The notes below the pieces were generated by a model that did not search any database, was not told where the DNA came from, and saw only the letters and a list, made by a program, of their open reading frames with translations. The position numbers and the translations under genes were made by a program. Positions 45,299 through 52,900 of a DNA stretch of 64,000 bases are shown here, piece after piece (position 1 is the first letter of the stretch; each line of letters starts with the position of its first letter). The stretch is taken from assembly GCF_002849715.1 (NCBI RefSeq), contig NZ_CP018863.1, positions 682,001 to 746,000 on the forward strand, in the 5' to 3' direction. Source of the DNA: Arthrobacter crystallopoietes (lineage in GTDB: Bacteria; Actinomycetota; Actinomycetes; Actinomycetales; Micrococcaceae).

Positions 45299-45418
45299 CC
45301 GCACCTCCGGTCGGTCCCGGCTCCGCGCTTCCAGCCGATAACGGCGGAATAACAATATGAGCCGCGGACTGCGGCATTCCTCAGCCGAATTCCGCCGTGC
45401 TGGAAAGCTGCATCGGCA

Positions 45419-47074
45419 TCAAAAGGGCGGCGGGTACGCTTCCTCGCGGGACAGCAGAGGGAGTTGCGTCAGCGGGATCAGATTGGCGGGTTGGAAAGGA
45501 TCCTGAGGATCAGGCTGTGGCGGCTCCTGTTGCGCAAATTCGTCAAGATCGCGCCTTGGACTCCCCCGCCCGGTTCCCGGACGGACCCCAGGGTTGTCCG
45601 GCGGCGCGCTTGACTGCTTGCGTGGCGTTGGAATCAGCGGGCCGATTGGCTCCGGGATGTCGAGATATCGGTGCCCGGTTGGAGCCACCCATTCCAGTAC
45701 CCCGCCGTCCAGCTGCCGGCATTTCCAACCGGCCAAGTGCTTCAGGTCATGATGCATTTTGCAGAGACAGGCGAGATTGAGCAGCCACGACAGGCCCCCG
45801 TCTTCCCAAGCCACCGTATGATCGGTTTCACAGCTCGCGGCCGGTCGATCACAATTGGGGAACCGGCAACGTTTATCGCGGAACTGGACCCAACGTTTGA
45901 GTGCTTTGGGTGGAATGCGTTTCTTCGCCGCAGCGCGGACGAATGTGCCATCATCCGAGGTGAGGACCGGCAACCAGCTTTTGGCCAAACCGGCCAGTTC
46001 CCGGGCCAGGGACGGTGGGAGCGGGCCGTACCCGGCTAAGTCGCCCGGCGCCTCGGACAAGCCGAGCAAGGTTTCCAGAGATACCGTGGCGCTCAGGCCT
46101 GTGATGTTGATGGTTCCGCATGATCCGGATTTGGCCGTTTCGGATTTCCCGACCGGTATTGGCTCAGCGCTGGCCGACTGTTGATCGGGCCCTTCCAGCG
46201 GCGGCGCCTCCGGGTTGAGCAGCATCTCGCAGAATACGTCCGCCCGCAACTGGGGCAGTGTCCGGGATTCCTCCGGGCCCTGCAGCGCGCGTGCACCAGC
46301 CTCGACCCGGGCCTCAATTATCGCCGCCAGATGCGCGGGAATCCGCGCACAACAGTCCGCCATGCCATCCGGCTGCGGAAGGAAGAATACCTCCCGTTCG
46401 GCCGCAGCCCGATGGAAACGGGTTTCCAGTGGCTCAGGGTGAAGCGCATCCCGGTGCTTTTCGGCGAACTTCGCCAGCCTGCCCCGTGTCAGCGACGAAG
46501 CTTTCGGCAGCACTGCTGCTTCAAAATCGTTCAGCACGGCGTCCGGCAGACTGGTTGCAGCGCGCGCAATTACTGTGGCCCGCTGCTGATCCAGCCGGCC
46601 GGCCTGCATGGCGTCTGCCGTGCCGGGCAGGAACTCATGGATGAATTTGGCTTCTTTGAGGGCTTTGCGGGCCGACTGGTTCGGCATTGCCAGGGCGGCT
46701 GATATTTCCCCCGCGGCGAATTTGGAAATGCCTTCCTCGCCGGGGCCATCAAGCTGCGGCCTCAGTTCCGCAAAGCGGTTAAGGGCGGCCGATTGCAGGG
46801 ACTCCGTCCACGCGCGATGCCTCGCGGAGGCCTTCAGGAACTCGATGGCATCATCGTCATCGAGTGTGTCCGGATCGATCGAAGCCAGCAGTTCCCCCAG
46901 CTTGGCCGGCGGCAGAATCTCCCAGCTGCCGACGAGCCGTTCCACCGCTGACTGGCGGTTGATCATGGACTCTATGGCCGCTTCAGCGAGGGCCTTGTAG
47001 AGGCCGCGTTCAAGCACGGAACCCCGGGGTTTATCCGAAGGCAACCCGGTCCGCGTCGCGTCGTCCGTGCTCAT
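45419..47074 (-). CDS. DUF222/HNH endonuclease-type protein (13E12 family)
   Basis: A 551-residue protein. The N-terminal DUF222 region covers about residues 40-350 (AALNRFAELRPQLDGPGEE, EFLPGTADAMQAGRLDQQRA). The HNH part is at about 420-480: RWVQFRDKRCRFPNCDRPAA, ETDHTVAWEDGG, and LCKMHHDLKHLAGWK, giving CxxC zinc ligands and the H-N-H metal finger. Such proteins are repeated in actinobacterial genomes; whether they are mobile, toxins or repair nucleases is unknown. A Pro/Gln-rich tail ends the protein. No flanking terminal repeats were seen. Confidence 0.92.
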   Translation of the reverse strand: MSTDDATRTGLPSDKPRGSVLERGLYKALAEAAIESMINRQSAVERLVGSWEILPPAKLGELLASIDPDTLDDDDAIEFLKASARHRAWTESLQSAALNRFAELRPQLDGPGEEGISKFAAGEISAALAMPNQSARKALKEAKFIHEFLPGTADAMQAGRLDQQRATVIARAATSLPDAVLNDFEAAVLPKASSLTRGRLAKFAEKHRDALHPEPLETRFHRAAAEREVFFLPQPDGMADCCARIPAHLAAIIEARVEAGARALQGPEESRTLPQLRADVFCEMLLNPEAPPLEGPDQQSASAEPIPVGKSETAKSGSCGTINITGLSATVSLETLLGLSEAPGDLAGYGPLPPSLARELAGLAKSWLPVLTSDDGTFVRAAAKKRIPPKALKRWVQFRDKRCRFPNCDRPAASCETDHTVAWEDGGLSWLLNLACLCKMHHDLKHLAGWKCRQLDGGVLEWVAPTGHRYLDIPEPIGPLIPTPRKQSSAPPDNPGVRPGTGRGSPRRDLDEFAQQEPPQPDPQDPFQPANLIPLTQLPLLSREEAYPPPF

Positions 47075-47155
47075 GGTCTTACGCTATCCGCTGCCACTGA
47101 CATTATTTGGGCAAAGAGTCCCCAGACTCAGCCCCGGCGGACTTCAGGCAGCGCA

Positions 47156-47182
47156 GCTGACGCCGACGAATCCGGCGTCAGC
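47156..47182. terminator. Perfect hairpin at end of SDR gene
   Basis: GCTGACGCCG, seven-base loop, CGGCGTCAGC: a perfect 10-bp stem overlapping the last bases of the SDR gene (stop at 47178) and lying before the DUF222-HNH gene. CTTTCC follows on the plus strand; the minus strand has no T-run. It probably separates the two minus-strand transcripts. Confidence 0.5.
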
Positions 47183-47978
47183 CTTTCCGCCATTCTCCAC
47201 TGGTGATATGCGAGCCGGCCTGCGGCCCCATTTGCAGCATGCCGCCGTCGACCGACCAGGAGGCCCCCGTGACGTAGCTGGCTTCCTGCGAAGCGAGGAA
47301 CGCGATCACGGCCGCCACTTCGCGAGCGTCCCCTGGCCTGCCTAACGGGATGCCCGGCCGATCCTTCGTTCGGGGGTCTTCGTCGGTTTGCCCCGTCATG
47401 GGCGTAGCGATCTCGCCCGGTGCAACGGCATTCGCGGTGATGCGGTGCTCGCCCAGCTCCAGCGCCATGGTCTTTATCAGCCCGCCCAAGCCGTGTTTTG
47501 CGGCGTCGTACGCAGAAGACCCCACGCGCGGCTGGTGTTCATGCACACTGGTTACGGCAATGATCCGCCCGCCAGTACCAGCCGCCACCATCCGCCGCGC
47601 CGCCCGCTGCATGCAGACGAAGGCGCCGTCGAGATCCGTGGCCACTACCTGGCGCCACGTCTCGTAGCTGGTGTCCAGGAACGGCTCGCTGGCTCCGGTG
47701 CCCGCGTTGTTGACGAAGACGTCGAGCCCGCCCAACTCCTCCGCGAGCCCATCGACGACGTCGCCGCAATCAGGCAATTGGGTCGCATCCAGCCGGGCAA
47801 CGGTGGCACGCCGTCCGCAGGCGCGGACCTCCGCAGCGGTGTCTTCAGCGCCGGCTTCGTCCAGATGCCAGGTCACGCCGATGTCCATTCCGGCTTCAGC
47901 GAGGGCGACGGCGGTGGCGCGCCCGATGCCTGAATCCGAGCCGGTCACGATTGCTGTTCTGGGTTTGAACTCGTTCAT
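47178..47978 (-). CDS. SDR family oxidoreductase
   Basis: A 266-residue classical SDR: TAIVTGSDSGIGRATAVALA, FVNNAGTGASEPF, Ser in VTSVHEHQPRVGSSAYD, and YDAAKHGLGGLIKT, ending with the SWSVDGGMLQMGP type close. The pattern matches glucose 1-dehydrogenase/3-oxoacyl-ACP reductase-like enzymes using NAD(P); the substrate is unknown. It is divergent from the aminotransferase at 48068. Confidence 0.92.
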   Translation of the reverse strand: MNEFKPRTAIVTGSDSGIGRATAVALAEAGMDIGVTWHLDEAGAEDTAAEVRACGRRATVARLDATQLPDCGDVVDGLAEELGGLDVFVNNAGTGASEPFLDTSYETWRQVVATDLDGAFVCMQRAARRMVAAGTGGRIIAVTSVHEHQPRVGSSAYDAAKHGLGGLIKTMALELGEHRITANAVAPGEIATPMTGQTDEDPRTKDRPGIPLGRPGDAREVAAVIAFLASQEASYVTGASWSVDGGMLQMGPQAGSHITSGEWRKG

Positions 47979-48067
47979 ACGCCCATTGTTCCCATGCCCT
48001 CAGGTAGGCACTACCCCTTGCCGGGAAATGGCCAGGTGGCGCAGATCATAGGACGTTTGCGCGCGAT

Positions 48068-49399
48068 ATGAAAACATGGACTATGCGTCCAATGCAACAC
48101 TCCAGCAAGCTCCAGAACGTCCGGTATGAATTGCGCGGGCCCATCCTGCATGCGGCCAAGAAGATGGAAGCCGAAGGGCAGCGTATTCTGCGCATGAACC
48201 TTGGTGACCCTGCGCCGTTCGGACTGGAAGCGCCGGAGTCGATTGTCGTGGACATGATCCACCATTTGCGCGAGGCCCAGGGCTACAGCGATTCCAAGGG
48301 CATCTTTTCCGCCCGCACGGCCATCTCGCAGTACTACCAGACCAAGGGCCTGATGCAGATCGGTGTCGAGGACATCTTCATCGGCAATGGCGTCAGCGAA
48401 CTGATCTCCATGACGTTGCAGGCTTTCCTGGAAAACGGGGACGAGATCCTCATTCCCGCCCCGGACTACCCGCTCTGGACGGCGTCGGTCACTCTCAGCG
48501 GCGGCGAAGCCGTGCACTACCTCTGCGATGAGGACAACAACTGGTGGCCGGATATGGCGGACCTGGAAGCGAAGATCACGGAGCGCACGCGCGGCATCGT
48601 CATCATCAATCCGAACAACCCCACGGGTGCCGTCTACCCGCAGCACATTATGGAGCAGTTCGTCGAGCTGGCGCGGAAGTACGACCTGGTGCTTTTCTCG
48701 GACGAGATCTACGAAAAAATCACCTACGAAGACGCGGTCCACATCCATACGGCTTCGGTGGCCGACGACGTTCCCGTCCTGACCTTCAGCGGCCTGTCCA
48801 AGGCGTACCGGATGCCCGGCTACCGTGCCGGCTGGGTGGCCATCACCGGCCCGCGCGCTGCCACTGCCGCCTACCGCGAGTCACTGGAACTGCTGGCGTC
48901 GTTACGGCTGTGCTCCAACGTTCCCGCCCAGCACGCCATCCAGACTTCACTCGGCGGCTACCAAAGCATTAACGATCTGGTGCGGACCGGCGGGCGGCTG
49001 CGTGAGCAGCGGGACCGGGCCTGCGAGCTGCTCAACGCGATCCCCGGCGTGAGCTGCGTTCCCGCCGCCGGAGCGATGTACCTCTTCCCCAAGCTGGATC
49101 CGGAAATCTACCCCTTCGGCAGTGACGAGCAGTTCGTCCTGGACCTGCTGGAGGAACAGAAGATCCTGGTTTCGCACGGCACCGCCTTCCACTGGCCCAC
49201 CCCGGACCATTTCCGGTTCGTCATCCTGCCCTCGGTGAATGAAATCGAAGAAGCGGTGCGCCGCATTTCCTCGTTCCTGGCCCTCTACCGCAAGAAGGCG
49301 GCGGCCGCTGCACAGACCGCTACGGCGCAGCTGTCCTTGTCGGCCATCGCGCAGTCACAGGCCCAGGCGGAGGCGGCCACCACCAAACGCCCGGCGTAG
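48068..49399 (+). CDS. PLP-dependent aminotransferase, AlaA (alanine transaminase) type
   Basis: A 443-residue class I aminotransferase. KLQNVRYELRGPILHAAKKM near the N-terminus is typical of the AlaA group (pyruvate + glutamate to alanine + 2-oxoglutarate). The PLP lysine is in FSGLSKAYRMPGYRAGWVAI; NPNNPTGAVYP and the terminal Arg (HFRFVILPS) are present. A 35-residue Ala/Gln-rich tail exceeds the usual length. No ribosome site precedes the ATG at 48068, so either the transcript is leaderless or translation begins at 48083. Confidence 0.92.
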   Translation: MKTWTMRPMQHSSKLQNVRYELRGPILHAAKKMEAEGQRILRMNLGDPAPFGLEAPESIVVDMIHHLREAQGYSDSKGIFSARTAISQYYQTKGLMQIGVEDIFIGNGVSELISMTLQAFLENGDEILIPAPDYPLWTASVTLSGGEAVHYLCDEDNNWWPDMADLEAKITERTRGIVIINPNNPTGAVYPQHIMEQFVELARKYDLVLFSDEIYEKITYEDAVHIHTASVADDVPVLTFSGLSKAYRMPGYRAGWVAITGPRAATAAYRESLELLASLRLCSNVPAQHAIQTSLGGYQSINDLVRTGGRLREQRDRACELLNAIPGVSCVPAAGAMYLFPKLDPEIYPFGSDEQFVLDLLEEQKILVSHGTAFHWPTPDHFRFVILPSVNEIEEAVRRISSFLALYRKKAAAAAQTATAQLSLSAIAQSQAQAEAATTKRPA

Positions 49400-49445
49400 C
49401 AAGTGGACGCTGCGCACCTATCCGAGGCGACTAGGCGCCGTACGC

Positions 49446-49502
49446 TTCCCCCAAGATGCAACTGGTAGGCTTCGGCTCACAACCAATTGTGCCTTGGGGG
49501 AA
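49446..49502 (+). other. Structured RNA-like element with long-armed stem
   Basis: TTCCCCCAAG (49446-49455) and CTTGGGGGAA (49493-49502) form a perfect 10-bp stem. Inside, ACTGGT and ACCAAT-TGT can nearly pair and a TTCG sits in the central loop, giving a folded leader of 57 bases. The 3' arm contains a GGGGGAA ribosome-site-like run. It lies between the aminotransferase and the GNAT gene. Confidence 0.45.
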
Positions 49503-49553
49503 ATGTGCGCAGCAGTTTTGTACTGGCCCCAACCTCTACTCATGGAGGCAATG

Positions 49554-49880
49554 ATGCCCGTTGTCCGTCATAATCCCGCCGCGTCGCAGTTCGACATCTA
49601 TGACAACGGCGTGGTGGCCGGCTACCTCAGGTACCGCATGGAGGGCAGCGAGATCTGGTTCCTGACGACAACGATCATGCCGCGGTACCAGGGCAAGGAC
49701 TTCGAGACCGAACTCATCCGCAGCGTGCTGGACGATGCTCATCACCGCCGGCTGGGCGTGCTCCCGTTCTGTCCCGAGGTACGCAAGTTCATTGCGGGCA
49801 ATCCCCAGTACCTCCAGCTGGTTCCGCCAGCCCAGTTGGGCAGCTTCAAACTCGGACCCGCCGGCGCGCCAACAGTGTAG
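49554..49880 (+). CDS. GNAT-fold (YjdJ-type) N-acetyltransferase-like protein
   Basis: A 108-residue small GNAT domain: PAASQFDIYDNGVVAGYLRY, EIWFLTTTIMPRYQGKDFET and LIRSVLDDAHHRRLGVLPFC, ending with CPEVRKFIAGNPQYLQLV. This matches the YjdJ-type GNAT subset that binds acetyl-CoA. The start is ATG at 49554 with GGAGG five bases upstream; an earlier ATG at 49503, next to the hairpin, would add about 17 residues. Substrate unknown. Confidence 0.88.
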   Translation: MPVVRHNPAASQFDIYDNGVVAGYLRYRMEGSEIWFLTTTIMPRYQGKDFETELIRSVLDDAHHRRLGVLPFCPEVRKFIAGNPQYLQLVPPAQLGSFKLGPAGAPTV

Positions 49881-49931
49881 GTACAGCCACGCCCCGGCAG
49901 CTCAAAGCAGTTCGGAGCAGTTCAGCGCGGC

Positions 49932-50948
49932 TCAGAGCCACTTCAAACGCTTGAACACAAAATAAAGCCCGACGCCGATACCCACCATGAGCGCCAGCGC
50001 GAACGGATAGCCGAAAGCCCATGCCAGCTCCGGCATGTAGTCAAAGTTCATGCCATAGACGGCACCCACCAGGGTCGGGGCGAACAGGATGGCGGCCCAG
50101 GAGGAGATCCGCTTGACCTCCTCGTTCTGCGCGAGGCTGGTTTCGGTCAGCCGGGTCATCTCCTCGTTCTGCCGCTGCGCCACGAGCGTGGAATGAACGC
50201 TCAGGGCATTCTGGAGCAGGGCACGGAAGGCGTTGACGCGGTCAACCACGCGGATGACATGGTCATGGACGTCGCGCAGCCGCTGTTGCAGCTCGAGCTC
50301 CACGTCGTACTTGTCGGATCCGCGTTCCAGCGACTCGAGCATCTGGTCCAGCGGCTGGGTGGCCCGCTGGAATTCGATTACTTCGCGGTGCAGTTCGTAG
50401 ATCCGCCGTGAAACGTCAGGATTTCCGCCGAAGAGGTCGTCTTCGATTTCGTCGATGTCGTTTTCCAGGCCGGCCACCACTGGGGCGTATTCATCCACAA
50501 CCTGGTCCAGGATCGCGTACAAAACTGCCTGCGTGCCCTTGGCGAGAAGTTCCGGGCTGGCCTCCATCCGCCGTCGTACTTTGGCCAGTCCCGGTGATTC
50601 CGCGTGCCGGACGGTGACCACAAAGTCCGGGCCCACGAAGATGTGCAGCTCGCCGAACTCCACCTTCTCCACGTCGTCGAGGTAGCGGGCCGGGCGGAGC
50701 ACCATAAAGAGGGTGGTGCCGTAGCGTTCCAGCTTGGCGCGCTGGTGCCCGGACAGCGCGTCCTCCACGGACAGCTCGTGCAGCTCGAACTCGCGGGCAA
50801 CGGTGCGGACATCCTCGGCATTGGGCCGGTACAGGCCGATCCAGGCCATGCCCTGGTGCTCCCTCAGCAGTTCGAAAGTCTCGTCCAGACTTTCCGGACT
50901 CGCCATGCGGTGGCCGTCCACATATACCGCGTTGTCCACCAGTGACAT
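49932..50948 (-). CDS. corA: CorA family magnesium/cobalt transporter
   Basis: A 338-residue divalent-metal channel. A long cytoplasmic N-terminal region contains coiled-coil helices (QMLESLERGSDKYDVELELQ), followed by two C-terminal membrane helices with the YGMNFDYMPELAWAFGYP motif: the GMN filter and the acidic loop. This is the homopentameric Mg2+ uptake family. AAGGGACAGCGG precedes the ATG. It stands alone, convergent with the GNAT gene and divergent from the small gene at 51144. Confidence 0.95.
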   Translation of the reverse strand: MSLVDNAVYVDGHRMASPESLDETFELLREHQGMAWIGLYRPNAEDVRTVAREFELHELSVEDALSGHQRAKLERYGTTLFMVLRPARYLDDVEKVEFGELHIFVGPDFVVTVRHAESPGLAKVRRRMEASPELLAKGTQAVLYAILDQVVDEYAPVVAGLENDIDEIEDDLFGGNPDVSRRIYELHREVIEFQRATQPLDQMLESLERGSDKYDVELELQQRLRDVHDHVIRVVDRVNAFRALLQNALSVHSTLVAQRQNEEMTRLTETSLAQNEEVKRISSWAAILFAPTLVGAVYGMNFDYMPELAWAFGYPFALALMVGIGVGLYFVFKRLKWL

Positions 50949-51143
50949 CCGCTGTCCCTTCTTCAGGTGCCTTGTCGCCGCATGGCGGCTGGAACCATGC
51001 CAATCTACCGCGTCGGCGCCCGGGCCAAGACATCAGGTGATAGGTGAACTCCAGATGAATTCCTGGCCGTGCCCATAGCGCCGCAGCTGTCTGCTCAGCG
51101 AAGGTGGGAACGGCAAGCACGTCCAACCTGCACGGAGGCAACA

Positions 51144-51389
51144 ATGGATTCGACCCGCGCTGAAGACTGGGACCTGCTCCCCGGAACCCTTGTGGAAGTC
51201 CGCCTGCGCGGCTCTACGGTGCGTACGGGCAGAGTGGACGCGGTCTCGCTCAAGGCCGAAGTCCTGTGGCTGGCCAATGACGGGGCGCATCCCCGGCAGC
51301 TCTTCGAGAAGGCCGAAGGATACGAAGTTTGGCTTTGCGGCGCGGATGAAGACGACACCGGTCTTCCGGAGCGCGAGCTGGCGGTCTAG
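51144..51389 (+). CDS. Small SH3-like beta-barrel protein
   Basis: An 81-residue protein with five short beta segments (GTLVEVRLRGSTVRTGRVDA, EVLWLANDGAHPRQLF, YEVWLCGADED). The pattern resembles an SH3-like or Sm-like small barrel and aligns with the protein at 52533 (G-x-x-VE-R/R-x-GRV/x-V-W). GGAGGCAACA before the ATG at 51144 is a strong ribosome site; the earlier ATG at 51069 is rejected. The VOC gene follows ten bases downstream. Function unknown. Confidence 0.78.
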   Translation: MDSTRAEDWDLLPGTLVEVRLRGSTVRTGRVDAVSLKAEVLWLANDGAHPRQLFEKAEGYEVWLCGADEDDTGLPERELAV

Positions 51390-51398
51390 CGTAGTCCC

Positions 51399-51776
51399 AT
51401 GGACTGGAAACTTGAGCTAGTTGCCGTACCCGTCAGCGACGTTGACCGGGCCAAGAAGTTCTATGTTGACCAGGTCGGTTTCAACGCCGACCACGATCAC
51501 CGGGTCAGCGAAGACCTGCGTTTCGTCCAGCTCACGCCGAAGGGCTCGGCCTGCTCCATCGTGCTGGGAACCGGCATCACGGACATGGCCCCGGGTTCGC
51601 AGAAGGGGCTGCAGATCGTGGTCGACGACGCCGCAGCCGCCCGGGATGAACTGCGCGGACGCGGGGTCGAGACGAGCGACGTGGACGTGCAGCCGTGGGG
51701 CCACTTCGTCTACTTCAGTGATCCGGACGGCAACACCTGGGCGCTGCAGCAGATGCCGCCGCGGGACCGGGCGTAG
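51399..51776 (+). CDS. VOC/glyoxalase superfamily protein
   Basis: A 125-residue vicinal-oxygen-chelate protein: LELVAVPVSDVDRAKKFYVD starts the first beta-alpha-beta-beta unit and GHFVYFSDPDGNTWALQQMP closes the second. The metal-ligand Glu/His positions are partly altered, so it may be a resistance or binding member rather than glyoxalase I. It follows the SH3-like gene by ten bases and is probably co-transcribed. Confidence 0.92.
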   Translation: MDWKLELVAVPVSDVDRAKKFYVDQVGFNADHDHRVSEDLRFVQLTPKGSACSIVLGTGITDMAPGSQKGLQIVVDDAAAARDELRGRGVETSDVDVQPWGHFVYFSDPDGNTWALQQMPPRDRA

Positions 51777-51797
51777 GAGTACGACGGCGGGACTCGG

Positions 51798-52148
51798 CTA
51801 GGATTCTTGCTCCAGCTCCCGCGCCTGCCGCAGCCAGTCCGCGAACAGTTGCTCGTCCACATATTGCTCGGAGGCGAGCTTCACGGACGCCATCCGCCGG
51901 GAGCCTGCCTCGAGCTTGCCTGACGGATCCTTGATCTGCTGGCCCTTCCAGAGCCCGAAGGTCACGTACTTCGAATAGGCCTTGAGCAGCGCAACCGGTT
52001 CACCGTCCAGGAACCACACCGGGTGGCCGTGCCACATCCGGGACTCCGCCTCCGGCAGGCCCGCATCGATGACCCTGCGGGCCTTGGCCGCAGCTTCCTT
52101 CAGTCCCTCGTCCAAGGCACCGATGTACTCGTCGATGGTGTCCGCCAC
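51798..52148 (-). CDS. DUF1801 domain protein (YdhG/YjhX type)
   Basis: A 116-residue protein: MADTIDEYIGALDEGLKEAA, RVIDAGLPEAESRMWHGHPV, and KYVTFGLWKGQQIKDPSG. The W-H-G-H-P-V segment is the mark of DUF1801 (a small uncharacterised fold related to the YdeI family). No enzyme activity is established for it. It converges with the VOC gene. Confidence 0.9.
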   Translation of the reverse strand: MADTIDEYIGALDEGLKEAAAKARRVIDAGLPEAESRMWHGHPVWFLDGEPVALLKAYSKYVTFGLWKGQQIKDPSGKLEAGSRRMASVKLASEQYVDEQLFADWLRQARELEQES

Positions 52149-52532
52149 TTCGATCCCCGCTGTTCTGCCCGGAGCGGTCCGGCCCGTGCCGGCTGTTCGG
52201 ATACAGACTCGTACCCGTGCCGGCAGCTGTCAAGGACACGGCATCCAGCCCGACGAAGAAAAAGGAAAAGAAAAAGTGCAGCAGCGGGAATAACACCCGC
52301 CCGGCCCTCGTTGTCAAATATTGAGACTGCAAATCGGTCCCGTGAGTACAGCCTTGTACTGGCAGAGTTTCTGCGGTGAATGTCATTCCCGCACTTTGCC
52401 GCGGCTTTCCTCGAGACCGGCCGGTTTGCCTGCTTGTTGCGCTACCCCCACTTAGCCGGGGCCCGGTGTCCTTTGTGACGCGGCCGGTCTCTGCTGTTGC
52501 TGCCCTATTTACCGATCGATACAGGAGGTCTT
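52149..52532. other. 384-bp intergenic region, structured leader before 52533 gene
   Basis: No gene is supported here. GAGACCGGCC (52413-52422) and GGCCGGTCTC (52482-52491) are perfect 10-bp arms around a 59-base loop holding a smaller GC-rich hairpin (CCGGGGCCCGG). They lie 40-120 bases before the gene at 52533 and may be a structured 5' leader or terminator. An A-rich stretch near 52260 is otherwise featureless. Confidence 0.4.
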
Positions 52533-52763
52533 ATGACACTACCGACAATTACTGCCACCCCGACCCGCATCCGGAATCTCGGAGCGCTGCGCCGCGGCGA
52601 CGCCGTTGAAGCAAGGATCGAGAACGACGTTCAGTACCGCGGCCGAGTTGTCCGCACCGCACCCGGCGTCGGCCTGGTGTGGATCCGTGAGGACGAGGGC
52701 GGCGACCGCCGCACGGTCAGCCAGTCCGATTATTCAATTTGGCGGGTTCCCGAGGTCGCATAG
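52533..52763 (+). CDS. Small SH3-like beta-barrel protein
   Basis: A 76-residue protein with TRIRNLGALRRGDAVEARIE, YRGRVVRTAPGVGLVWIRED and RRTVSQSDYSIWRVPEVA, five short strands in the SH3-like pattern shared with the gene at 51144. AGGAGGTCTT before the ATG is an excellent ribosome site. It ends just before a strong terminator. Function unknown; it may bind nucleic acid or a partner peptide. Confidence 0.8.
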   Translation: MTLPTITATPTRIRNLGALRRGDAVEARIENDVQYRGRVVRTAPGVGLVWIREDEGGDRRTVSQSDYSIWRVPEVA

Positions 52764-52787
52764 GCGCGGCTTCTCCCCGTAGAAGAT

Positions 52788-52836
52788 GGTCCCGGTGGCC
52801 GGCTGTCGAAGCAGCCGGCCACCGGGACCTTTGTTG
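52788..52836 (+). terminator. Strong intrinsic terminator
   Basis: GGTCCCGGTGGCCGGCTG (52788-52805), loop TCGAAG, CAGCCGGCCACCGGGACC (52812-52829), then TTTGTTGT: a perfect 18-bp stem with a T-run on the plus strand. It ends the 52533 transcript and may also stop the minus-strand MHS transporter transcript. Confidence 0.9.
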
Positions 52837-52900
52837 TATCGGCAGTTGTATCAGCCGCAGCGGGCAGACAGCCGGCTTGGCGACGGCCTGCCCGAACCTG

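Noticed and set aside
45419..47074. DUF222-HNH gene as part of an intron, intein or IS element
   Set aside because: No flanking catalytic intron RNA, splicing motifs or inverted termini; it looks like a free-standing 13E12-type gene.
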